A stretch of DNA of 33,276 bases from Granulicella sp. (GCA_025359825.1 JANYER010000453.1:1-33276), one strand, 5' to 3'. Positions 9,606-17,703 are shown, counted from the first letter of the stretch. Notes: a model not told the origin generated them from the sequence alone. Numbers and translations: made by a program.

Positions 9606-9626
9606 TCAGTTCGTCGAAGGCCTGCC

Positions 9627-9800
9627 GGGTGCCCTATTCATCGATTTTGATGAGTGGGCATCGTGCGCAGCACGACCACTCTCCTACCCATCTCCACAAA
9701 CCCCCAAGTCGGAAAGAGAGCATCCCCCTGTCTAAAACTCTGCGATCTCTGCGCCCCTCCGCGCTCTCCGCGTCCGTCTTGAAATCTTGTCAAGCCCCCA
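9627..9800. repeat. Candidate dispersed intergenic repeat block (tandem hairpins plus 'ctctgcg/ctccgcg' motif)
   Basis: Hairpin 9630-9660 (TGCCC..TCATC / GATGA..GGGCA), adjacent hairpin 9661-9675 (TCGTGC gca GCACGA), then a noncoding short-period string 'aaaactctgcgatctctgcgcccctccgcgctctccgcgtccgt'. Multi-copy status is inferred. Confidence 0.4.
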
Positions 9801-10240
9801 GCGCCTATCCAAATCCGCTAAGCCCAACAATTCAAACCACATAAAACCCAAAAATAAACGAGTCTTTAGTTATGGTGCCCTCGCTACAATTGAACTAGAG
9901 AACAAAAAGGAACCACTTCGGCCCACGGCCGAGCCTAACTCCTTTGTTTGGAATATTTTGGCGTCATTGCCTGGTCGCAAATACAAGTAAAGAAAGAGCT
10001 TACGCTCCGGATAGGGGGGGAGGGGGGGTGGGGTAGCTGAAAGGCCGAATGCACGCTCCTGTTGTCTATGGGAAGTAACCCGTTTCGATTCGTCAGTACC
10101 GAATGGAAGGTATCCAAAATGATTCCGCATGACGTAGATTCAACACGTTATGCTCGTTGCACTATTTTTCGTCACACTTCGACCGGGCCCTGTATCTGCG
10201 TTCCATCCTGTTCCATACGGCTTGTAGGGAGATGATTCTG

Positions 10241-11460
10241 ATGATGAAGTTTTCGATCCGGTGCGCTGCGGCGGCAACGCGCAGACCATGTATCAGTTCG
10301 GTGACGCCTTTTCGACCGCCCAGCACACCCTAGCCGTAGACCAGAAGGCCTCCACCGACTTCTTTATCGCCGCCGCTGAAAAAGCTCATGTTCCTGCCGA
10401 GTCGCGTCTGGCTGTGGCATATCACAACGGCACCGGCATCGCGAAGGACGACGTAAAAGCAGCCTACTGGGCCCGCAAAGCGATGGACGCCGGAGAGCCC
10501 GCCGGCGCAACGCTGCTCGCCAAGCTCTACGCCGCCGGCAATGGGGTTCCCCGCGATTAGGCCAAGGCGCTGGAGTTGATGAACGTTGCAGCAACGCGCG
10601 GCAATGCAGAGGCAAAGAGCGCTCTGGCTCGCGGCTTCGATGGTAGAGCCGACACTGCCAGTGCCGCCAGCACCTTGCTGACGTCGCAGCAACTCACCCA
10701 GCAGGCCTACGCAGCGTTGCCTTCGTTGCTCGACCGTCAGTTGGAGATGTTCAAACGCGATCACGCGAAGATTCCGCCGCTTACCGACACGGCGAAGGCA
10801 GAACTGCAAAAGAAATATGAAAAGTCCAAGCCCCTCGGTCAATTCAACTGCAACACGGACGCCCAGTCGGCATACCTGCTCGGCCGCAACTTGCAGTTAG
10901 GCCAGAGCTCCTACTTTTGGTATGTGGAGCGTGAATACTCCTTTTGCGCCGCGTTACACAACGTTCCCGGTGCGATGGAGAACATGCTTTGGTCCGCCTT
11001 CCTCAACTACTACAACTCGCGCGATCTGCAGATGTACGCCGATCCGGCACGAGGCAAGCTACAGGACTACGCCAAGGCCGCCTCCAACCAGTTCGGTCTC
11101 GCATCCTACATGCTCGCAGCGCTTGAGCAGGAGAAGAAAAACTCCACGCTGGTGCGCGCCTACCTCACCCTGGCGGCCAACCAGGTACCCGAAGCAGCCA
11201 CCGACCTCGCCGCAATGGAGTGGTCCGGTACCGGTGGCCCGGTCGATGAAGCCAGCGGGACCAAGCTAATGCTCTCAGCAGCCAAGACCGATCCCAACGC
11301 CATGTACCTGCTTGGCATGGCCTACGCCGAAGGCCTGCACGGCCTCACCGCCGACCCCGCTCACGGCCTAGAACTCCTCACCGCAGCAGGAGCGAAAGGC
11401 AATACCGTAGCTCTCCGCGCCAAGCAGCAAATTGAAGCCCAGAAGAGCGGAGGCTCCTAA
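10241..11460 (+). pseudogene. Sel1-repeat protein gene disrupted by an in-frame TAG (10558-10560) and a probable 5' frameshift
   Basis: ORFs 10261..10560 and 10576..11460 are in the same frame. The Sel1 repeat '...GVPRD*AKALELMNVAATRGNAEA' reads through the TAG in register. The signal-like start MMKFSIRCAAAA (ATG 10241) is in a different frame from the body. Confidence 0.75.
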
Positions 11461-11549
11461 CCATCCTCCTTGGGCAGCGGGCTGCGCTATCATCGTCTCC
11501 AGTGTCAGGCCGCTTTGTCCTCGGCCGATTCAGGAGCTCTCTCTCTACC

Positions 11550-12512
11550 ATGCCGATGTCCAAAGCCCTGCTTGCCGTCTCGCTGCTTCTCGCGGCCCCG
11601 CTCTACGCCCAGTCGTCCATGCAGTTCGACGAGAAGAACCCGGCACCTCCCGCACCAAAATCGCCACCCATCCACGGCATCGCCCACATCGCCATCCGCG
11701 TCCACGACATCGCCGTCTCCCGCGCCTTCTACGAGAAGCTTGGCTACCAGCAGGCCTTCGCCTTCCACAAGGACAAAGCCAACGACGCCAGCCCCATCAG
11801 CCAGTCCTTCATCAAGATCAACAACCGCCAGTTTATTGAGCTCTACCCAACTTCGCCGACGCCCGACAATCAGCCCGCCTACGGTTTTATGCACCTGTGC
11901 TTCGATGGCGAAGACCTCAACGCTCTCCACGACTTCGACGTCGCCCAGGGCCTCACGCCAATCGCGGTACGCAAAGCCGGCGCCGGCAACCTGCTCTTCA
12001 CCCTCCGTGGCCCCGAGAACCAGAACATCGAGTACACCCAGTACATGCCCGGTTCCCTCCACTACGAAGACCGGGGCAAACATATCAGCACCAGCCGCCT
12101 CGCCGAGGGCTTCTTCGCGGTCGGTCTCGGCATGAAGGATGAGAACGCAGCCCATGACTTCTATACCCAGAAGCTGCTCTTCACCACCGTAGGCTTGAAC
12201 CCTCATCTGCTGTACATCCCAGCCAGCGAGGACAAGGTTCAACTGGAGCCACTCACCGGCACCGCCTCCCGCATCTACTTTGAAGTTTTGGATCTTGACA
12301 CCACTGCAGCGAAACTCAAGACACGAGGCATCGCCTACAAACTGGGCAAAAACCGGCTCACCATCACCGACCCCGATGGAAATTTTATGGTCTTCACCGA
12401 TAGCGTTCGCAAGCTTTGGCCCATCGTGCCTTTCAAAACGGGCATCCAGTCGAAGAGCGATCTGAACCGGAATAAAAGCAATCCGCACGGCTGGAACCCC
12501 AACGGGCGGTAG
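11550..12512 (+). CDS. Secreted VOC-superfamily (glyoxalase/dioxygenase-fold) protein, tandem domains
   Basis: Signal peptide MPMSKALLAVSLLLAAPLYAQ, then 'GIAHIAIRVHDIAVSRAFYEKLGYQQAF...' and second half 'VGLGMKDENAAHDFYTQKLLFTTVG...LTITDPDGNFMVFTD'. Confidence 0.8.
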   Translation: MPMSKALLAVSLLLAAPLYAQSSMQFDEKNPAPPAPKSPPIHGIAHIAIRVHDIAVSRAFYEKLGYQQAFAFHKDKANDASPISQSFIKINNRQFIELYPTSPTPDNQPAYGFMHLCFDGEDLNALHDFDVAQGLTPIAVRKAGAGNLLFTLRGPENQNIEYTQYMPGSLHYEDRGKHISTSRLAEGFFAVGLGMKDENAAHDFYTQKLLFTTVGLNPHLLYIPASEDKVQLEPLTGTASRIYFEVLDLDTTAAKLKTRGIAYKLGKNRLTITDPDGNFMVFTDSVRKLWPIVPFKTGIQSKSDLNRNKSNPHGWNPNGR

Positions 12513-12514
12513 AT

Positions 12515-13747
12515 TTAGCGGCGTTCCATAGCCATCTCGGAGTAGCAGACGCGGTTTCGTCCCTGCTCCTTGGCCTCGTACAGCGCCTTGTCCGCCGCAT
12601 CAAGCAGCTTGTCCTGCAGGTCGGTATGGGTCGGCCAGCAGGTAGCGACGCCGCAGCTCACCGTTGCCCATGTGGAAGGCAGCTCCTGCACATTGTCGAC
12701 TGCGGGCGAGCCTGCGACCTCCACCAGTTTGCGAATGCGTTCCGCTACCATCATGGCCGCCTCAGGACTGGCACCCGGCAGCAGCGCCACAAACTCTTCG
12801 CCGCCAAACCGAGCCGCAAAGTCTCCTTTGCCACGCAGGGCCTGCTGCACCAGCAACGCGACCCGCCGCAGCACCTGGTCGCCGTACAAATGCCCGCGCA
12901 CGTCGTTCAACATCTTGAAGTTGTCGATATCAATCAGCACGGCAGAGAGCGGAGCGCGAGAGGTCAAGGCCTGCTTCCAAAGCTTCATGTACTCCGCTGC
13001 AAAGGCATGGCGATTGCCCAGTCCAGTAAGTCCGTCGAGGTTGGAGATGCGATGCAGCTCGCGATTGATCAGCGTCAACTCATCACTCTGGATCTCTCCG
13101 CGTAGTCGCAGCAGGTAGGCAAGCCGCTCTTCGCGCTGCAGGCTGTAGTTGGCGATCAACGTCATAGCAATGGCGCACAAGGTCAGGGTTGCGGCGAACA
13201 CCTTCTCGGCCCGATTATCAAAGTGCTCCAGACGCAGGAACACCAGGTCGCCCGCCATCATGGCTATTGATACCGCCAGGGCATAGGGGAACTGCACCCG
13301 CATCACGACGTTCGTAAACAGTATGACGACGATTACCCCAACTTGGGCATAGGATGACCCCAGAGCATATTGCCCCAGCTCCATGTACAGATGGGTGTAG
13401 CAGATCCAGCAGGCGGCCAACGCAATGCTGGCCTCGCGATAGACCTTGCCCGGCCTCAACCGCATGGCGAAATTAACCAGCAGGGCGACCGGCGTGATCA
13501 GTCCAGACCGAAACAGCACATCCTTCCACGAGACTGAACTCATCAGAAAATGGTTGGCGAATAAAAGCAGGTTGAAGAGGAGGATCGCTACCAGCCCTTC
13601 CACCCACAAACGCCCGAGTCGGAACGCAGAGACGTCCCTCTCGTAGCGGTCTTCCAGCTCCTTCGGAAAGGTAAGCCACTGGAACTTCCGCTGCGAGAGT
13701 CGTTCAACCTGCTTTGGGACGAGTTCGTAGATCGAGGTCGATATCAT
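12515..13747 (-). CDS. Membrane-anchored diguanylate cyclase (GGDEF)
   Basis: Multiple TM helices, then 'NLDGLTGLGNRHAFAAEYMKLWKQ...VLIDIDNFKMLNDVRGHLYGDQVLRRVA...FAARFGGEEFVALLPG'. Confidence 0.93.
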   Translation of the reverse strand: MISTSIYELVPKQVERLSQRKFQWLTFPKELEDRYERDVSAFRLGRLWVEGLVAILLFNLLLFANHFLMSSVSWKDVLFRSGLITPVALLVNFAMRLRPGKVYREASIALAACWICYTHLYMELGQYALGSSYAQVGVIVVILFTNVVMRVQFPYALAVSIAMMAGDLVFLRLEHFDNRAEKVFAATLTLCAIAMTLIANYSLQREERLAYLLRLRGEIQSDELTLINRELHRISNLDGLTGLGNRHAFAAEYMKLWKQALTSRAPLSAVLIDIDNFKMLNDVRGHLYGDQVLRRVALLVQQALRGKGDFAARFGGEEFVALLPGASPEAAMMVAERIRKLVEVAGSPAVDNVQELPSTWATVSCGVATCWPTHTDLQDKLLDAADKALYEAKEQGRNRVCYSEMAMERR

Positions 13748-13950
13748 GGGGGCCTGAGCGAATCTTTACAGCTCACATATCGGCAGGCGTGCGACTAGTT
13801 TATGAAGTCTGGAACACGCCGCCCTACAACTTCTGGGTTATAGAGGACTTCGATCACTCCCCTGTGTCTATCGCTAATTAGACGCGAACCAGGGCTTCAC
13901 CGCTGCCTCTCCACAAGGCAAGAATCCGCAATAGACGCACATGTGGAAAA

Positions 13951-13989
13951 GGGCCGGCATCGCGGTGTGCGATCCCAGCCCTTGTTTTT
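13951..13989 (-). terminator. Bidirectional-looking intrinsic terminator after the 14013..14612 gene
   Basis: GGGCCGGCATCGC ggtgt GCGATCCCAGCCC (11 of 13 positions pair), flanked by AAAA (left) and TTGTTTTTATT (right). Confidence 0.7.
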
Positions 13990-14012
13990 ATTCTAAGTAG
14001 TTAAACAAGGGA

Positions 14013-14612
14013 CTAGTTTGGCTTGAACATCCGGGGAGCGTTACGCATTCCCAGGACGTTGAAGTCCTTTAGTCGGTCCTTCAGGACATAGATCAACTGG
14101 TTGTTGCCGTTTGGGTCGGTGGGCATCATAAAGAAGCCATGCTCCAGCACGTAATCGCGGCTGTTGCGGATGATGCCTTCAATGGTCTCGCCGTCGTGGA
14201 AGGCGATGCGGACCCACAGGCCCTGCACAATGGGTGCGTTCTCGTGGAAGTGCAGTGCGCGGTGCCGCTCATCGCCATCGAAGGTCTTCACAAAGAAGAC
14301 TGCCTTGGCGTTGCGTGTGGAGACATCTTCTACTTTGTCGGTGTCCAGCAGCTCCAACCGGATGGAGTCCAGCGAGGAGGCGGGCTCATTGCGCAGCAAC
14401 TGCTCCAGTGAGCCCAGATCACTGGCCTGCGCTACACCTCGTACGGCGTGGTCTTCGTAACGGATGACAACTCGGTAGGTAGTCGGTAATTCTGGATCCA
14501 AAGTCTTCCTCGCTACGCCCGGTTCTGCGGAGACAGATCGTACTGCTTGATCTTGTACAGCAGGGCCTTGTAGCTGATTTGAAGGTCGTTTGCTGCTGCC
14601 TTCCGGTTCCAT
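14013..14612 (-). CDS. Conserved-looking hypothetical protein; start uncertain (overlaps the upstream regulator by about 100 nt)
   Basis: Structured core 'YRVVIRYEDHAVRGVAQASDLGSLEQLL...FVKTFDGDERHRALHFHENAPIVQGLWVRIAFHDGETIEGIIRNSRDYVLEHGFFMMPTDPNGNNQLIYVLKDRLKDFNVL'. Immediately downstream of the sigma-54 regulator. Confidence 0.7.
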   Translation of the reverse strand: MEPEGSSKRPSNQLQGPAVQDQAVRSVSAEPGVARKTLDPELPTTYRVVIRYEDHAVRGVAQASDLGSLEQLLRNEPASSLDSIRLELLDTDKVEDVSTRNAKAVFFVKTFDGDERHRALHFHENAPIVQGLWVRIAFHDGETIEGIIRNSRDYVLEHGFFMMPTDPNGNNQLIYVLKDRLKDFNVLGMRNAPRMFKPN

Positions 14613-15955
14613 CCAGTTCCCTCCAGTACCTGCGCGATTGCGGTCGACTCAGCCTCGCCCTTCAGACTACGGACCAGCGCCTTGAGTCCAGCTCCGCTCT
14701 GCGCGTCGGGGTTCGATTCCGACACTGCTTCGAAGCTATCACGCGGAGCCAGCTCATCGAGGATGGCTTTTTCATCGCCCAGTACCAGGTACCGATTCAC
14801 TACATTTTCCAACTCACGCAGATTGCCAGGCCAGTGGTGCCCGGTCAGCGCGTTAATCAATGCCGGGGAGATAGGGAGGATCTCGCGGTTATACCGCTTG
14901 GCGCCCTTCCGCATAAAGTACTCGGAGAGCACTGGAATCTCGTCCTTGCGCTCCCGCAGCGGAGGAATACTGAGAGTAAAGCCATTCAAACGGTAGTACA
15001 GGTCCTCGCGGAAGCTCTTATTGGCCATCGCTTCCTTCATATTGATGTTGGTGGCTGCGATCACGCGAACGTCCACCTTCATGGGGGAGCGGCTGCCCAG
15101 ACGCGAGAAGGTACCGTCCTGGAGCACCTGCAGCAGCTTGGCCTGCAGAATGGCCGGCATCTCGCCGATCTCGTCCAAGAAGATCGTGCCGCCTGTGCAG
15201 GTCTCAAACTTGCCCGGCTTGGTCTTGATGGCTCCAGTAAACGCGCCCTGCTCGTAGCCAAACAGCTCGCTCTCCAGCAGGTCGGCCGGTACCGCGGCGC
15301 AGTTCACCTTCAGAAAGATCTTGGAGCTGCGGGAGGACATCTTGTGCGTATAGAGGGCCAGAATCTCTTTTCCTGTTCCGCTCTCACCCAGGATCAGCAA
15401 TGGAATGTCCGCGCGTGCCACCAGTGCGGCCTGCGCCTCCAGGTCCCGCATCCTCTTGCTGGAGCGGACGAACGAGTGGCTCTCGTTCAGTGGAATTTCA
15501 CGCATCGTGTCCGACGGGGCGATCTTCTTTTCTCGATCGGCGGCGGCATTATTCAGGTGCTCTTCAATAGCCTGTTCGACATCGCTGCCCAGAAAGGGCT
15601 TCATCACAATCGCCCGCACACCCAGGCGGATGACCATCTCCAGGTCGCCCAGTTCCGCCGAGCAGGAGAGAACGATGACCGGCAGGTGCGGCTTACTGCA
15701 GCGGATATGGGTCAACAAGGGCATGGGGTCGCGGTGCGTATGCAGCGCAAGCAGCAATAGATCCGGATCTCCACTCTGTTCCAGTCGATCCAGCAGCGTC
15801 TGCTCTTCAGAGAAGAGGCTCAACGAGTACTGGTTGGAGAGGGTCGAGCGCAGATAGTCCAGAACCGCCACATCCGGCTCCAGAATCAAAATCTGAGAGC
15901 GGGACTTAATATTCGTATTCAAAGCAGACACTGGATAAGACAACGAAGCTGACAT
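14513..15955 (-). CDS. Sigma-54-dependent activator (bEBP): degenerate receiver, AAA+, Fis-type HTH (ORF extends to 16060)
   Basis: Receiver-like 'SQILILEPDVAVLDYLRS...PDLLLLALHTHRDPMPLL...VIVLSC...IVMKPF'. Walker A 'LGESGTGKE', 'ELFGYEQGAFTGA', 'FLDEIGEMP', HTH 'GWNRKAAANDLQISYKALLYKIK'. Confidence 0.93.
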   Translation of the reverse strand: MSASLSYPVSALNTNIKSRSQILILEPDVAVLDYLRSTLSNQYSLSLFSEEQTLLDRLEQSGDPDLLLLALHTHRDPMPLLTHIRCSKPHLPVIVLSCSAELGDLEMVIRLGVRAIVMKPFLGSDVEQAIEEHLNNAAADREKKIAPSDTMREIPLNESHSFVRSSKRMRDLEAQAALVARADIPLLILGESGTGKEILALYTHKMSSRSSKIFLKVNCAAVPADLLESELFGYEQGAFTGAIKTKPGKFETCTGGTIFLDEIGEMPAILQAKLLQVLQDGTFSRLGSRSPMKVDVRVIAATNINMKEAMANKSFREDLYYRLNGFTLSIPPLRERKDEIPVLSEYFMRKGAKRYNREILPISPALINALTGHHWPGNLRELENVVNRYLVLGDEKAILDELAPRDSFEAVSESNPDAQSGAGLKALVRSLKGEAESTAIAQVLEGTGWNRKAAANDLQISYKALLYKIKQYDLSPQNRA

Positions 15956-16271
15956 TGGTAAACCCCTGTTTGCGCCAAATCCAGGCCAGGTGCCCCAGTT
16001 GGCGATACTCGTGGACCCAAAGGACGGTGGAATGACAATTGGAAACCACGTACTAACCATCTATCGTCACGATCGCCCCAGTGGTAAATCAAGTGCACGG
16101 TACTAGGGAAAACAAGTTCCAGATCGTGTGAAAAATAAAGAACGTTGGCAGAGAAGTGTTAACAATTTTGCTGACAAAAGAGATAAAGATTTTCTCTTTC
16201 CCTCTAAGAGTATTGCAAGCTTACATGCTATCGCTCTTCTTGTAGAGAGAAAAATGAGAAAATTATTGAAA

Positions 16272-16285
16272 GTTACCTTGGTAAC
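16272..16285. promoter_or_regulatory. Perfect 14-bp inverted repeat GTTACC-TT-GGTAAC in the divergent spacer (candidate operator)
   Basis: Direct reading; lies in the AT-rich spacer between the two divergent bEBP genes. Confidence 0.35.
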
Positions 16286-16486
16286 AATTCGCCATATGAC
16301 TGATGAGGTATTGATAAACAGAGCGTCACAGCAAGAGTTTTTGCGGAAATCGGAACGCTTCTCTCAGAGACTAACCATAGTCATCAAGTATTTTTGTTGT
16401 ACAGGTTTAGTTGGAGGTCAACGTGCTCATATCTTTATGTTTGAGACTGCCCTACTGCTAGACCTTTGATAGGAAAAACGACCTTG

Positions 16487-17581
16487 GTGCACAATAATGA
16501 GTCCGCTGCGTTGCTTAATCTGCCGCCGCTCGACATTATTTTCGGTAAAACTGCAGCAATGCAGGCCGTCCGAAATAAGTTGGAGAGGGTTGCAGAAACA
16601 GACGTGCCCGTCCTGATTCAAGGGGAGAGCGGTACAGGCAAAGAAATCTCTGTACGCCTTCTTCATGCCTTCTCGATGCGCGCACGCGGTTCACTTGTGA
16701 AGGTGAGCTGTCCAGCAATCCCAAACTCCTTGCTCGAGACCGAACTGTTCGGATACGAAAAAGGCGCATTTACCGGCGCAATGAGCACTAAACTCGGACG
16801 CGTCGAACAGGCCCATAACGGCACACTTTTTCTGGACGAAGTCGGCAGCCTCGACCTCGCTGTCCAGTCAAAGCTCCTCCAGGTGCTTCAGGATGGAACC
16901 TTTGTCCGCGTTGGCGGGCATGAGCCACGGTCCATTGCGACCCGCCTGGTCTCAGCCTCCAATGGAGACCTCCGCACCCAGGTGGAAGATGGTACCTTCC
17001 GGCTGGATTTCCTCTTCCGCATCAACGCCGTGACCATCAACCTGCCCCCTTTGCGGCAAAGAATTGCAGACCTGCCTGTCCTGATCGACTACTTCATCGA
17101 CTACTACGCAAAGGCCTTTCGCAACACCCCCGAACTGCTCTCCAAGAGTGCGGTCCGGCTGATGCAGAACTACCACTGGCCGGGAAACATCCGTCAGCTG
17201 GAAAACCTCATCCGCAGCTATGTGCTGATCGGCAGTGAAGAGGCGCTGGTCGCCGAACTGATGCCGGATGCACCGCGCAACGGTGGCATCACCACGGAGA
17301 TCGACCTCAGTGAGCCCGTCTCACTGAAGCGCATCACCAAGCAGGCCACCCAGGACCTCGAACGGCAGATCATCCTCAAAGTTCTACAGGCCAATAGCTG
17401 GAACCGTCAGAAAACGGCGAAGTGGCTCCAGATCAGCTACCGTTCCTTGCTGTATAAGCTCAGCGAAGCCGGTATGCCGGAGGTGCCACCCCGTCCGATT
17501 CGGCTTCCTCAAATGCTGAAGAAGTCCCCCGATGAACGTACTCTCAAGACGGCTCTCTCTTCCCGCACCCGGGTTTACTAA
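16487..17581 (+). CDS. Sigma-54-dependent activator without N-terminal sensor domain (AAA+ and Fis-type HTH); TTG 16466 alternative start
   Basis: 'IIFGKTAAMQAVRNKLERVAETDVPVLIQGESGTGKE', 'ELFGYEKGAFTGAMSTKLGRVE', 'FLDEVGSL', HTH 'NSWNRQKTAKWLQISYRSLLYKLSEAG'. Upstream in-frame stop at 16442. AGGAAA precedes GTG 16487. Confidence 0.92.
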   Translation: MHNNESAALLNLPPLDIIFGKTAAMQAVRNKLERVAETDVPVLIQGESGTGKEISVRLLHAFSMRARGSLVKVSCPAIPNSLLETELFGYEKGAFTGAMSTKLGRVEQAHNGTLFLDEVGSLDLAVQSKLLQVLQDGTFVRVGGHEPRSIATRLVSASNGDLRTQVEDGTFRLDFLFRINAVTINLPPLRQRIADLPVLIDYFIDYYAKAFRNTPELLSKSAVRLMQNYHWPGNIRQLENLIRSYVLIGSEEALVAELMPDAPRNGGITTEIDLSEPVSLKRITKQATQDLERQIILKVLQANSWNRQKTAKWLQISYRSLLYKLSEAGMPEVPPRPIRLPQMLKKSPDERTLKTALSSRTRVY

Positions 17582-17619
17582 ACACACGGCACTCCATCAC
17601 AACTGCAACGGACACAAAG

Positions 17620-17651
17620 CAATCGAGCTTGCCAATTGGCAAGCTCGATTG
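17620..17651. terminator. Perfect 32-nt palindrome between convergent genes (candidate bidirectional transcription stop)
   Basis: CAATCGAGCTTGCCAATTGGCAAGCTCGATTG equals its own reverse complement. Located between the stops at 17581 (+) and 17704 (-). No strong T tract. Confidence 0.55.
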
Positions 17652-17703
17652 TCTGCTACGGAACAAAGTAAATGGGAGCTTTACAGGCTCGAGGGGAGGG
17701 GAC

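Noticed and set aside
11505-12488. 327-aa minus ORF opposite the VOC protein
   Set aside because: Composition artefact; the plus strand has a signal peptide and VOC motifs.
14708-14724. tRNA T-arm-like string GGGTTCGATTCCGAC
   Set aside because: Lies inside the sigma-54 activator coding sequence; no acceptor/anticodon arms around it.
14579-15760. 393-aa + ORF opposite the sigma-54 activator
   Set aside because: Antisense to a well-defined AAA+ gene; no recognisable motif, Gln/Arg/His-rich.
16143-16162. Possible sigma-54 promoter TTGGCAGAGAAGTGTTA
   Set aside because: The -24-like TGGCAG is present but the -12 GC is missing at the required spacing.
16128-16469. 113-aa ORF in the AT-rich spacer as a genuine gene
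   Set aside because: AT-rich codon use unlike neighbouring genes, no recognised motif, overlaps the downstream activator start; kept only as part of the spacer finding.
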